From: Citrobacter rodentium NBRC 105723 = DSM 16636
Lineage (GTDB): Bacteria; Pseudomonadota; Gammaproteobacteria; Enterobacterales; Enterobacteriaceae
DNA: 64,000 nt
Assembly: GCF_021278985.1 (NCBI RefSeq)
Contig: NZ_CP082833.1
Location: forward strand, 682,001 to 746,000
Direction: 5' to 3'
In this document: positions 44,604-53,254 of the stretch, one piece after another
Layout of the letters: every line of letters starts with the position of its first letter
How positions within the stretch are numbered: position 1 is the first letter of the stretch
Notes under the pieces: model-generated
Database searches by the model: none
What the model was told of the DNA's origin: nothing
The model's input: the letters and a program-made list of their open reading frames with translations, nothing else
Made by a program: the position numbers and the translations under genes

Positions 44604-45458
44604 ATGGTACTGATGATCGTCAGCGGTCGTTCAGGGTCAGGTAAATCTGTGGCCCTGCGTGCGCTGGAAGATATGGGTTTTTACTGCGTGGATAACCTTC
44701 CCGTGGTGCTGTTACCCGATCTGGCTCGTACGCTGGCCGAACGCCAGATATCGGCTGCCGTGAGCATTGACGTGCGCAACATGCCCGAATCGCCGGAAAT
44801 CTTTGAGCAGGCGATGAACAACCTGCCTGAGGCGTTCTCACCGCAGCTGCTGTTCCTGGATGCAGACCGCAATACCCTGATTCGTCGCTACAGCGATACG
44901 CGCCGCCTGCACCCGCTCTCCAGCAAAAATTTATCGCTGGAAAGCGCTATCGATCAGGAAAGCGATCTGCTGGAACCGCTGCGCTCGCGCGCCGACCTGA
45001 TTGTCGACACCTCGGAAATGTCGGTGCATGAGCTGGCGGAAATGCTGCGCACCCGCCTGCTGGGCAAGCGCGAACGCGAACTGACCATGGTGTTTGAGTC
45101 TTTTGGCTTCAAACACGGTATTCCAATTGATGCCGACTACGTCTTTGACGTGCGCTTTCTGCCGAACCCCCACTGGGACCCGAAGCTGCGTCCAATGACC
45201 GGCCTGGATAAACCGGTTGCCGCCTTTCTCGACCGGCACACAGAAGTACACAATTTTATCTACCAGACCCGCAGCTATCTTGAGCTATGGTTACCAATGC
45301 TGGAGACCAACAACCGTAGCTACCTGACCGTAGCCATTGGCTGTACCGGCGGGAAGCACCGTTCGGTGTATATTGCAGAACAGCTGGCAGACTACTTCCG
45401 CTCGCGCGGGAAAAACGTACAGTCACGCCATCGTACGCTGGAAAAACGTAAAACATGA
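44604..45458 (+). CDS. rapZ: RNase adapter protein RapZ
   Basis: Binds glucosamine-6-phosphate and presents the GlmZ sRNA to RNase E, controlling glmS. Walker A GRSGSGKS at 8-15; the basic C-terminus (RSRGKNVQSRHRTLEKRK) binds RNA. The 284 residues match E. coli. It overlaps npr by four bases. Confidence 0.98.
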   Translation: MVLMIVSGRSGSGKSVALRALEDMGFYCVDNLPVVLLPDLARTLAERQISAAVSIDVRNMPESPEIFEQAMNNLPEAFSPQLLFLDADRNTLIRRYSDTRRLHPLSSKNLSLESAIDQESDLLEPLRSRADLIVDTSEMSVHELAEMLRTRLLGKRERELTMVFESFGFKHGIPIDADYVFDVRFLPNPHWDPKLRPMTGLDKPVAAFLDRHTEVHNFIYQTRSYLELWLPMLETNNRSYLTVAIGCTGGKHRSVYIAEQLADYFRSRGKNVQSRHRTLEKRKT

Positions 45459-45727
45459 CCGTCAGGCAAACTGTTGAAGTGACTAACAAGCTGGGCATGC
45501 ATGCCCGGCCTGCGATGAAGCTTTTCGAATTGATGCAAGGTTTTGATGCCGAAGTCCTGCTGCGTAACGATGAAGGCACCGAAGCCGAAGCCAACAGCGT
45601 GATCGCCTTACTGATGCTGGACTCCGCCAAAGGCCGTCAGATTGAAATTGAAGCCACCGGACCACAGGAAGTTGAAGCGCTGGCAGCGGTTATCGCGCTG
45701 TTTAACTCAGGGTTCGACGAAGACTAA
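45455..45727 (+). CDS. npr: phosphocarrier protein NPr
   Basis: HPr-like phosphocarrier between PtsP and PtsN. The active His16 is in NKLGMHARPA. The 90 residues match E. coli. The start overlaps the rapZ stop as ATGA. Confidence 0.98.
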   Translation: MTVRQTVEVTNKLGMHARPAMKLFELMQGFDAEVLLRNDEGTEAEANSVIALLMLDSAKGRQIEIEATGPQEVEALAAVIALFNSGFDED

Positions 45728-45753
45728 TCCTCCCCCTTTTTCCGCCTCCTCAC

Positions 45754-45777
45754 AAAACGCCGAATGGCGTTTTTTTA
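45754..45777 (+). terminator. npr (rpoN operon) terminator
   Basis: Stem AAAACGCC / GGCGTTTT with a GAAT loop and a seven-base T-run, 26 bases after npr. Confidence 0.92.
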
Positions 45778-45853
45778 TTTCCCTTGCCAGCAATTGCACT
45801 TTTCGTGCTCTTTTTAGCTGCATATTTACCTTAGGAAAACCTTAAGAGCCGTC

Positions 45854-45886
45854 GTTTAGGATTCATTTACTTTTCTTGTCCATACT
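45854..45886 (+). promoter_or_regulatory. PhoP box and promoter of yrbL
   Basis: Direct repeats GTTTA-GGATT-CATTTA (45854-45869) have the 11-base period of a PhoP box. The -10-like CATACT (45881-45886) lies 11 bases later, the spacing seen in PhoP-activated promoters. In E. coli yrbL belongs to the PhoPQ regulon. Confidence 0.65.
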
Positions 45887-45922
45887 TAATTATTGTCAGT
45901 AAATATTTCCAGGATAGCTCTT

Positions 45923-46555
45923 ATGATTCGTCTATCAGATCAGACACCCCTGGGCACCGGACGACATCGTAAATGCTATGCGCATCCGGATGATGCCCAA
46001 CTCTGCATTAAGATTGTGTACAACGGTGGTCACGGCGGCGAAAAAGAGACGCGGCGCGAGCTGAAATACTACGCGCATCTTTCCCGCTACTTGCAGGACT
46101 GGAGCGGGATCCCGCGCTACTACGGCACGGTAGAGACCGACTGTGGGACGGGTTACGTTTACGATGTGATTGCCGACTACGACGGCAAGCCGTCCGTGAC
46201 GCTCAGCGAATTTACGAAGCAGTGCCGCTATGAAGATGACGTTATCGTATTACGGCAGTTGCTGAGGCGGCTGAAGCGTTATCTGCGCGACAATCATATC
46301 GTCACAATGACCCTGAAACCGCAGAACATTCTCTGCCATCGCATCAACGAATCAGAAGTCGTGCCGGTCGTGTGCGATAACATTGGCGAAGGGACGCTGA
46401 TCCCGCTGGCGACCAGGTCGACATGGTTTTGCCATCGCAAGCAGGAAAGGTTGTGGCAGCGGTTTATTGCCCAGCCAGCGCTGGCCATGGCGCTGGAAAA
46501 GAACGCACAGCCAAAAGAGCGCAGCGCGCTCGCGCTCTCTTCCCGCGAGGCATAA
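45923..46555 (+). CDS. yrbL: PhoP-regulated protein YrbL
   Basis: A cytoplasmic protein of unknown function with a kinase-like YrbL domain. The ATG start at 45923 (MIRLSDQTPLGTGRHRKCY) gives 210 residues, as in E. coli; a TTG ten codons upstream is not needed. Conserved KPQNILCHR resembles a kinase catalytic loop, but kinase activity is not established. Confidence 0.93.
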   Translation: MIRLSDQTPLGTGRHRKCYAHPDDAQLCIKIVYNGGHGGEKETRRELKYYAHLSRYLQDWSGIPRYYGTVETDCGTGYVYDVIADYDGKPSVTLSEFTKQCRYEDDVIVLRQLLRRLKRYLRDNHIVTMTLKPQNILCHRINESEVVPVVCDNIGEGTLIPLATRSTWFCHRKQERLWQRFIAQPALAMALEKNAQPKERSALALSSREA

Positions 46556-46570
46556 GCCTTGCAGGTTGGA

Positions 46571-46655
46571 TAAGGCGTTAGCCGCCATCAGGCGATACTT
46601 GTTTACCCTGATGCATTTAACAGGCCTGATGGCGCTTCGTTTATCAGGCCCTACG
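46571..46655. repeat. REP/BIME pair between yrbL and mtgA
   Basis: One unit has GCCGCCATCAGGCG; a second is bounded by GCCTGAT (46624-46630) and ATCAGGC (46643-46649). They fill the gap between convergent yrbL and mtgA and may provide transcript ends for both. Confidence 0.65.
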
Positions 46656-46674
46656 GGACGTCATTATTCCGCGT

Positions 46675-47394
46675 TTAATACAGCTTATTGCGGGTCATAA
46701 ACGTCTCGCCGCCCAGCTGGCGCATCTGGCGCATAATCCACGCCTGTCGGCTACGCACATACCCGGAAGGCGCGGCGGCCTTATAGCGTAAGGGATTTGG
46801 CAATACGGCGGCGAGCAGCGCGGCTTCCGACTGCGTCAGCCTGCTGGCCGGTTTGCCGAAATAGCGCTGCGCCGCCGCTTCAACGCCAAAGACGCCGTCG
46901 CCAAACTCGGCGATATTCAGGTAGACAGTCAGGATCCGCTTTTTGCTCCAGACGGTTTCAACGCCCAGCGTCAGACCCGCTTCCAGCCCTTTGCGCAGCC
47001 AGCTACGTCCGTCCCATAAAAAGAGATTTTTCACCGTTTGCTGTGACAACGTCGACGCGCCGCGTATGCGATTTTCATGGCGTTCATTATGCGACAGCGC
47101 CTTCTCAATGGCGGCAACGTCAAATCCCCAGTGCGCCGGAAAGTGTTGATCTTCCGCGGCAATAACCGCCAGCCCCATCCACGGCGAGATCTCATCCATA
47201 CTCACCCAGTCTGAATGGGCGACATAGCCGAAATCGCCCCGTAGCCAGGCGCCAATCTGCCGCTCCGCCATCACCGCCGAAAACGGCACCGGTGCCACGC
47301 TGAACAGCGCAATTCCGCCGCCCCAGAAGAGGGCAAGCGCCAGCGCGACGCGTACAATCAGGCGCCGCAGAAATACGATAAGTCCTTTTTTCAT
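46675..47394 (-). CDS. mtgA: monofunctional peptidoglycan glycosyltransferase
   Basis: Polymerises lipid II into glycan strands without a transpeptidase domain. An N-terminal membrane anchor is at about residues 10-32; the GT51 motifs are AAEDQHFPAHWGFD (catalytic Glu) and GASTLSQQTVKNLFL. The 239 residues are close to the E. coli length. The start overlaps the elbB stop by four bases. Confidence 0.96.
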   Translation of the reverse strand: MKKGLIVFLRRLIVRVALALALFWGGGIALFSVAPVPFSAVMAERQIGAWLRGDFGYVAHSDWVSMDEISPWMGLAVIAAEDQHFPAHWGFDVAAIEKALSHNERHENRIRGASTLSQQTVKNLFLWDGRSWLRKGLEAGLTLGVETVWSKKRILTVYLNIAEFGDGVFGVEAAAQRYFGKPASRLTQSEAALLAAVLPNPLRYKAAAPSGYVRSRQAWIMRQMRQLGGETFMTRNKLY

Positions 47395-48044
47395 TCCGCC
47401 AGGACCAGCACGCGCGATACCAGTTTTTCAATGCCGGTCGCCGCCTCGGCGATATTCTGCGCCAGCATATACGCTGGAGTGGTGACGATTTTATTGTCTT
47501 CGTCGACCACGATATCATCCACTGGACAGGGCACGTGCTCCGCTCCCATATCATCCAGCGCTTCGGCGGTATCGATATCCGTGCCAATGGTCAGCCGCAG
47601 CGGAAAACCAAACATTTTCGGCAGCATCGCCGGAGCGATGCACATAAAGCCGAGCGGCTTACCCGACTGATGCATGGCGACGGCCAGCGCGGTTAAATCG
47701 GCGTCCACCCGGCAATCGCGCCCCTGGCTGGCAAAATTACTTAAATTTTTCGCCGCGCCAAAGCCGCCGGGAACAATCAGCGCGTCCAGTTCCGCGGAAA
47801 CAGCCTGAGAAAGCGGGCGAATGTCGCCACGGGTGATGCGCGCCGCTTCAATCAGCACATTACGCGTTTCCGCCATCGGATCGCCCGTCAAATGATTAAT
47901 CACATCGGCCTGCGGTTTGTCGGGGGCGAAGCAGACGGCCTGCGCGCCGCTGCGGGCAATCGCCAGAAGAGTCAGTACAGCCTCATGAATTTCTGCGCCG
48001 TCGTATACGCCGCAGCCGCTGAGCACTACGCCAATTCTTTTCAT
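47391..48044 (-). CDS. elbB: glyoxalase-like DJ-1/PfpI family protein ElbB
   Basis: A DJ-1/PfpI superfamily protein; E. coli ElbB has reported weak glyoxalase activity and no settled role. The nucleophile region is MCIAPAMLPK, with Cys in the elbow. The 217 residues match E. coli. It is co-transcribed with mtgA. Confidence 0.95.
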   Translation of the reverse strand: MKRIGVVLSGCGVYDGAEIHEAVLTLLAIARSGAQAVCFAPDKPQADVINHLTGDPMAETRNVLIEAARITRGDIRPLSQAVSAELDALIVPGGFGAAKNLSNFASQGRDCRVDADLTALAVAMHQSGKPLGFMCIAPAMLPKMFGFPLRLTIGTDIDTAEALDDMGAEHVPCPVDDIVVDEDNKIVTTPAYMLAQNIAEAATGIEKLVSRVLVLAE

Positions 48045-48127
48045 TCAAAACATCCTTTTCGCAACTGACTGGAGCGGATTAAAAATAATGATTAAAATGC
48101 TACGCTTCACACATTTAACTGATTCAT

Positions 48128-48156
48128 GTAACAAAACATTTAAGATTTGCTATCTT
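48128..48156 (+). promoter_or_regulatory. arcZ promoter
   Basis: A -10 element TATCTT (48151-48156) lies six bases before the ArcZ 5' end, with a weak GTAACA (48128-48133) 17 bases upstream. A weak -35 suits a regulated promoter; in E. coli ArcA represses arcZ. Confidence 0.55.
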
Positions 48157-48162
48157 AATTGC

Positions 48163-48283
48163 GTGCGGCCTGAAAATGAGCGCTGCGCGTTTAAAATATG
48201 AGAATAACTTACCGCGCAGCTACGATTTCCCTGGTGTTGGCGCAGTATTCGCGCACCCCGGTTAATCCGGGGTCATTTTTTTT
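48163..48283 (+). ncRNA. arcZ: ArcZ small RNA
   Basis: An Hfq-dependent sRNA that activates rpoS and represses arcB, flhDC and other mRNAs. The 5' end GTGCGGCCTGAAAA and the functional 3' part (GATTTCCCTGGTGTTGGCGC) match E. coli ArcZ. The terminator stem ACCCCGG / CCGGGGT is followed by a T-run. The middle section differs from E. coli. The 3' end overlaps the arcB stop on the other strand, the same arrangement as in E. coli. Confidence 0.93.
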
Positions 48284-50609
48284 GCGCGTTCGCCACCCAG
48301 GCTTTCAGTACCGCAACATCATGCTGCCACTCCTGCTTCATCTCTTCGATCCATTCGCCGACGTTATCCTCCCATGCAGGAAGATCCGGAGACTGGATCT
48401 GCTGGCCCAGCTGTTGCAGATGACGAAGCCCGACGGAGCCGGCCGCCCCTTTGATCTTATGCCCTTCCTCCACCACGCCTTTTTTATCGCGCGCGGTCAG
48501 GTTTGACTCCAGCACGCTCAGATAGCCCGGCATCATCTTCTCGAATACCGCGAGGCCATCGGTAATCAATTTTGGCCCCACCAGCTCTATGTACTGTTCC
48601 AGCATCGGAATATCTAACAGCGCTTGCGATTTACTGTTCTCTTCAGGCGTCACCGTGCTCTCCTCTTCATTTTGCGTGTCCCAGAACTTCTTAATCATGG
48701 CGGTCAATGCCGGAACCGACAGCGGTTTACTCAGCACATCATCCATCCCTGCTTCCAGATACTCTTTTTTATCCTTCAGTACGTTGGCGGTAAGCGCCAC
48801 CAGCGGCGGCAGATCTTCGCGCGCGTAGCGTTTGGTCAGTTCCCTGGAGATATCAAGTCCGGTCATATCCGGTAGCTGAATGTCCAGCAGCACCAGATCG
48901 TACTCGCCCGGCGTGAACATCTCGAGCGCCGCCTTGCCCGTCATCGCCACGTCCACGCTGTTGCCGAGTTTTTCCAGCACCGAGCGCGCCACAATAACGT
49001 TCAGTTCGATATCTTCCACCAGCAGCACGTTCAGCGCCGGCAGCGGTAAATCGTCTTCCTCGAACGCGTCCTCAACTTCTTCCGCCACTGCCGGCGCATG
49101 AACGGTCAGGGTAAAGGTTGAACCTTTATTCGTCTGGCTTGCCACGGTAATGTCGCCGCCCATACTTTTCGCCAGCCGACGCGAAACCGCCAGGCCAATC
49201 CCGGTGCCGGTGGCCGGTTTACCGCCGTGACTGTCTTTCACCTGATAATACATCGCGAAGATCTTGTCCTGCTCATCCTGCGGGATGCCGATGCCGGAAT
49301 CTTCCACTTCGAAGTGCAGCATATCGCCTTCGTCATAGCGGACCCGCACCGTGACCTGCCCCTGCTGGGTAAACTTCACCGCGTTGCTGATCAGGTTCCA
49401 CAGAATCTGCCGCAGCCGCGTGCCGTCAGTGACCACTTTATGCGGCAGCGGCAACGTTGGTTCGAGGACGAAACGCAGCCCTTTCTGCTGCGCCTGTAGC
49501 CCGGAGAGGTTTTCCAGATCGGCCATAAAGCTGGTGAAATCCACCGGCTGGTTGTCGAGCTGAACTTTACGCCGCTCCATCTTATCCATGTCGATAATAT
49601 CGTTGAAAATATTCCCCAGCGTCACGGCGGAAACATGAATAGTCTTGAGGTATTTTTCCTGTTCGGCGGTCAGGTCGGTGTCCAGCAGGATGCGGCTCAG
49701 GCCGACGATGCCGTTCAGCGGCGTGCGTAATTCATGGCTGATGGTGGAGATAAAGGTGGTTTTGTCGCGGCTGGCGCGTTCAAGCGCATCCTGATAGCGC
49801 TTACGTTCGGTAATGTCACGACCAAAGCCCATCAGACCGTGGCGTTTACCAACGCGGTCGTAATAGGGCACTTTGCGAATTTCAAAACAGGCCTTACGTC
49901 CGTCCGGATAATCCAGCCACTGCTCATAGGTCAGCGACACGTTATGCCGAAAGACCTTTTCATCGGTTTCAATGACTTTTGCCGCCGCTTCCGGCGAATA
50001 AACGTCGGCTGGCTTGAGATGCACCAGCTGCTTTTCGCTTTTGCCGGTAAGCAGCTCCATCGCCCGGTTACAGCCGGAAAACTCTTTATCTTCGTTACGA
50101 TAAAACACCAGGTCCGGCGAGGCGTCGAGGAAAGAGCGCAGGAAAGAGGATTGCTGCTCAAGCTGGATCTGCGCCTCTTCGCGCTCTTTGATCTCCACTT
50201 TCAGTTGTTCAAAGGTCGACTGGCGTTCGGCCTCCGCCTTTTCGCGATCGGCGATCTCCTGATTGAGCTGCGCGATGTTGTCTTTTAGCTGCACGTTAAG
50301 CTTGAGGTCGCGCTCACGCATCTCCTCCAGCTTTTGCACCAGCCTGGACAAGCGCTGACGGGACTCCTCCAGTTGTTCAACCACCACCGACAGAAAATAG
50401 ACCGCCCAGGGGGTAATTAATAAACCAAAGAAGATAGAACGAATAACGTCGATCTGTTCGACCCGCCCATGGAGCACCATAGTGACAGCCATCTGCACCA
50501 CAATAGCCAGCACAACCAGCGCAAACGCTAACAGGAGCGAAAAGCGCACCAGACCCAGCTTCATCATCAGGTCGACATAATATTGCGCCAGCATACGAAT
50601 TTGCTTCAT
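48273..50609 (-). CDS. arcB: aerobic respiration hybrid sensor kinase ArcB
   Basis: Senses quinone redox state and phosphorylates ArcA. Two membrane helices (about 22-47 and 57-77), a linker with coiled coil, and a PAS domain with redox cysteines Cys180 and Cys241. The transmitter His292 is in STISHELRTP, a receiver domain has DIQLPDMTG, and the C-terminal HPt has EEGHKIKGAAGS. The 778 residues equal E. coli ArcB. Confidence 0.99.
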   Translation of the reverse strand: MKQIRMLAQYYVDLMMKLGLVRFSLLLAFALVVLAIVVQMAVTMVLHGRVEQIDVIRSIFFGLLITPWAVYFLSVVVEQLEESRQRLSRLVQKLEEMRERDLKLNVQLKDNIAQLNQEIADREKAEAERQSTFEQLKVEIKEREEAQIQLEQQSSFLRSFLDASPDLVFYRNEDKEFSGCNRAMELLTGKSEKQLVHLKPADVYSPEAAAKVIETDEKVFRHNVSLTYEQWLDYPDGRKACFEIRKVPYYDRVGKRHGLMGFGRDITERKRYQDALERASRDKTTFISTISHELRTPLNGIVGLSRILLDTDLTAEQEKYLKTIHVSAVTLGNIFNDIIDMDKMERRKVQLDNQPVDFTSFMADLENLSGLQAQQKGLRFVLEPTLPLPHKVVTDGTRLRQILWNLISNAVKFTQQGQVTVRVRYDEGDMLHFEVEDSGIGIPQDEQDKIFAMYYQVKDSHGGKPATGTGIGLAVSRRLAKSMGGDITVASQTNKGSTFTLTVHAPAVAEEVEDAFEEDDLPLPALNVLLVEDIELNVIVARSVLEKLGNSVDVAMTGKAALEMFTPGEYDLVLLDIQLPDMTGLDISRELTKRYAREDLPPLVALTANVLKDKKEYLEAGMDDVLSKPLSVPALTAMIKKFWDTQNEEESTVTPEENSKSQALLDIPMLEQYIELVGPKLITDGLAVFEKMMPGYLSVLESNLTARDKKGVVEEGHKIKGAAGSVGLRHLQQLGQQIQSPDLPAWEDNVGEWIEEMKQEWQHDVAVLKAWVANAQKK

Positions 50610-50745
50610 CAGGAATTTCCTTTACGACAATCTGGCACAATAATACTCAATTATGAGCAACGCGTTGAAGATTGTGTAAAAAATGCGGGGAAAATAGCGT
50701 TACGCGGGAACAGGCGAGAGATAACAGGAAGATGGCGGATGCTGC

Positions 50746-50770
50746 GACGGGCCCGGCAAGCGGACCCGTC
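50746..50770 (-). terminator. hairpin downstream of uxuA
   Basis: GACGGGTCC pairs with GGGCCCGTC (one G-U) around a seven-base loop, about 20 bases after uxuA on the minus strand. There is no U-run, so it is either a weak terminator or REP-like. Confidence 0.45.
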
Positions 50771-50788
50771 ATCAAAGCGAAGGCGAGA

Positions 50789-51853
50789 TTAGCGCTTACC
50801 CAGCGCTTCCCACAGCCCCATCAGGTAGGTGACGCCCAGTGCCCGGTCGAACAGACCATACCCCGGACGACCGGTTTCGTCCCAGATAAAGCGGCCATGA
50901 TCCGGACGGATATAACCGTCGAAGCCGTTGTCATACAGGGACTGCATCACTTTGTACATGTCTAACGAACCGTACTGTGAAGGATGCGCGCACTCATAAA
51001 AGTCTTTATCTTTAATGAGCTTGATGTTGCGCACGTGCGCGAAATGAATCCGCTTGCGGCGACTGAACTCCGCGAGGATCTCATACACATTGTTGTCCGG
51101 ATCTTCCGCAATAGAACCGGTGCAGAGCGTGATACCGTTCGCTTCGGAATCCACGGCGTTGCAGATCCAGTCCAGATCGGCGCGGTTTTTCACAATGCGC
51201 GGCAGACCGAAGATAGAGTACGGCGGATCGTCCGGGTGGATTGCCATCTTCACGCCCACCTCTTCACAGACCGGGATCACCGCCTTCAGGAAGTAGACCA
51301 GGTTTTCGCGCAGCTTCGCGTCGTCCACATCTTTATACTTTGCAAACAGCTCCTGCACCTTCGCCAGTCGCTCCGGCTCCCAGCCCGGCAGCGCAAAGCC
51401 GTTCGAGTTTTCCAGAACCTCTTTCACCACCTCTTCCAGGCTCTTGTCGATATCCTTTTTCTCAAAGGCCATCGTCATGGAGCCATCCGGCAGAACGTAG
51501 TTCATGTCCGTCTTCATCCAGTCGAAAACGGGCATAAAGTTATAGCAAATCACCTTCACGCCTGACTGGGCAAGGTTACGGATAGTTTGCTGGTAGTTGG
51601 CAATGTAGCGATCGCGTGAAGGCAGACCAATTTTGATGTCATCATGGATGTTAACGCTTTCGATGACTTCCATTTTCAGACCGGCGTCATGCGCCTGCTT
51701 AACCAACTTTTCGATCTTATCTACCGGCCAGACCTCACCAACCGCTACGTCATACAGCGCCCCTACGACGCCTTCCACGCCCGGAACCTGGCGGATATGC
51801 TCCAGGGAAACCTTATCTTCATCTGGCCCAAACCAGCGCATTGTCATCTGCAT
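50789..51853 (-). CDS. uxuA: mannonate dehydratase (short UxuA type)
   Basis: Dehydrates D-mannonate to 2-keto-3-deoxygluconate in glucuronate catabolism. The family core is visible: MRWFGPDEDKVSL, MAIHPDDPPYSIFGLPRI, GSIAEDPDNN and GYIRPDHGRFIWDE. At 354 residues it is about 40 shorter than E. coli UxuA and near the Bacillus-type length. It lies between arcB and yhcC, where E. coli has no gene, and is divergent from a dehydrogenase/transporter pair. Confidence 0.9.
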   Translation of the reverse strand: MQMTMRWFGPDEDKVSLEHIRQVPGVEGVVGALYDVAVGEVWPVDKIEKLVKQAHDAGLKMEVIESVNIHDDIKIGLPSRDRYIANYQQTIRNLAQSGVKVICYNFMPVFDWMKTDMNYVLPDGSMTMAFEKKDIDKSLEEVVKEVLENSNGFALPGWEPERLAKVQELFAKYKDVDDAKLRENLVYFLKAVIPVCEEVGVKMAIHPDDPPYSIFGLPRIVKNRADLDWICNAVDSEANGITLCTGSIAEDPDNNVYEILAEFSRRKRIHFAHVRNIKLIKDKDFYECAHPSQYGSLDMYKVMQSLYDNGFDGYIRPDHGRFIWDETGRPGYGLFDRALGVTYLMGLWEALGKR

Positions 51854-51891
51854 ACGAAATCACCCGAATCAATGTGTGTATAAACTTGCCC

Positions 51892-51909
51892 AACTACCAT
51901 ACTAGTAAT
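51892..51909 (-). promoter_or_regulatory. operator-like motif near uxuA
   Basis: On the minus strand ATTACTAGTATGGTAGTT. Its core TACTNGTATGGTANT recurs at 52089-52103 in front of the divergent dehydrogenase gene, with 13 of 15 bases identical. The GTATGGTA core recalls GntR-family hexuronate operators, but the regulator is not in the window. Confidence 0.45.
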
Positions 51910-51931
51910 CATAAGCATACACGGAATTACT

Positions 51932-51951
51932 GTAGTGACAAAGATCACATA
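51932..51951. promoter_or_regulatory. CRP-like site
   Basis: AGTGA-N6-TCACA (51934-51949), nine of ten core positions of the CRP consensus, in the uxuA/dehydrogenase divergent region. A weaker TGTGA-N6-CCACC is at 52058-52073. Catabolite control of the locus is expected. Confidence 0.6.
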
Positions 51952-52088
51952 TCTGCTTTTACGTTTTTTTCTGCCAAAAAATGCTGTTAGGATTTTTATT
52001 GGCTTTTATTTCAATATATTGCATTCATACCCTCTCTTATGGACGACATTTTCCAAATGTGACCCAGGCCACCTTTTCTGTTTTTGTA

Positions 52089-52103
52089 TACTTGTATGGT
52101 AAT
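52089..52103 (+). promoter_or_regulatory. operator-like motif near the dehydrogenase gene
   Basis: TACTTGTATGGTAAT, the second copy of the motif at 51892-51909, in the opposite orientation, so each faces its own gene. It lies about 50 bases before the dehydrogenase start. Confidence 0.45.
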
Positions 52104-52151
52104 AAAAAGTAATGAAACTGGATTCAAACATACATCGTAAGGAAAGAGAAA

Positions 52152-53171
52152 ATGAGAAGCGTCGTCGTAGAAAAACCCGGTCAACTTACCATCGCTCAGC
52201 GCCCTGTCCCGGAACCTGGCGCGCATGAGGTCCGGGTGAAAGTCGTCTTCGCGGGCATCTGTGGATCGGATGTGCATATCTATCACGGCCATAACCCTTT
52301 TGCGAAATACCCTCGCGTGATTGGACATGAGTTTTTCGGCCTTATCGATGCCGTAGGTGAAGGCGTCGATGGGGCGCGCTTAGGCCAGCGCGTTTCGGTG
52401 GATCCGGTCGTCAGCTGCGGTCACTGCTACCCCTGCTCCGTAGGGCGCCCGAATGTGTGCAGCCAGCTCCAGGTCATTGGCGTTCATCGCGACGGCGGCT
52501 TCAGCGATTATGTTTGCGTACCGGCGAAAAACGCTTATCCGATCCCGGAGAATATCAGCGATCGCCAGGCGACAATGGTGGAGCCTTTTACCATTGCCGC
52601 CAACATTACCGCCCAGATGAAACCTACGCCGCAGGACATCGCTCTGGTCTACGGCGCAGGTCCGATGGGGCTTACCGCCATCCAGGCGCTGAAGGGAGTT
52701 TACGGCGTCAGCCAGGTGGTGGTTGCCGATCGCATCCCGGAACGTCTGGAGATGGCGAAAAATAACGGCGCCGACCTGCTCATCAATAATGCCCACCAGC
52801 CGCTCGCCGAACGACTGGCGCAGGAGAAGATCGCCCCAACGCTGGTGATCGACGCAGCCTGTCATCCAGCCATTCTGCAGGAGGCGATCAATCTGGCGTC
52901 GCCTGCCGCGCGCATTGGCATTCTGGGCTTCTCCGCCGATCCTTCTACCGTCACGCAGCAGAGTATTACCAGTAAGGAAATTTCAATCTTCTCTTCGCGC
53001 CTGAACAGCGCGCGCTTCCCGATGGTGATTGAGTGGATGGAAAAAGGGCAGATTAACCCTGACGCCCTGATTACTCACTGTATGCCGCTGGAACAGGTTA
53101 AAGAAGCGATGGACGTGTTCGCCCATGACCAGCAAACCTGCTGCAAAGTATTACTGCAATTAGATAAATAA
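52152..53171 (+). CDS. zinc-binding alcohol dehydrogenase, RspB-like
   Basis: A medium-chain zinc dehydrogenase of 339 residues, similar along its whole length to E. coli RspB (RSVVVEKPGQLTIAQ, GHNPFAKYPRVIGHEFFG). The catalytic zinc ligands are Cys in GICGSD and GHE; the structural zinc cluster is CGHCYPCSVGRPNVC; the nucleotide loop is VYGAGPMGL. In E. coli rspB is paired with rspA, a mannonate dehydratase relative. Here it lies beside uxuA, so it may act as a fructuronate or L-gulonate-type sugar-acid oxidoreductase. The substrate is inferred. Confidence 0.88.
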   Translation: MRSVVVEKPGQLTIAQRPVPEPGAHEVRVKVVFAGICGSDVHIYHGHNPFAKYPRVIGHEFFGLIDAVGEGVDGARLGQRVSVDPVVSCGHCYPCSVGRPNVCSQLQVIGVHRDGGFSDYVCVPAKNAYPIPENISDRQATMVEPFTIAANITAQMKPTPQDIALVYGAGPMGLTAIQALKGVYGVSQVVVADRIPERLEMAKNNGADLLINNAHQPLAERLAQEKIAPTLVIDAACHPAILQEAINLASPAARIGILGFSADPSTVTQQSITSKEISIFSSRLNSARFPMVIEWMEKGQINPDALITHCMPLEQVKEAMDVFAHDQQTCCKVLLQLDK

Positions 53172-53254
53172 ACGCTTTCTGTATTTCACTTGCTGATGAC
53201 CAACAGGGGATTATGCGTCATCAGCACTCCCTATAAAATAATAATGGAATTATT

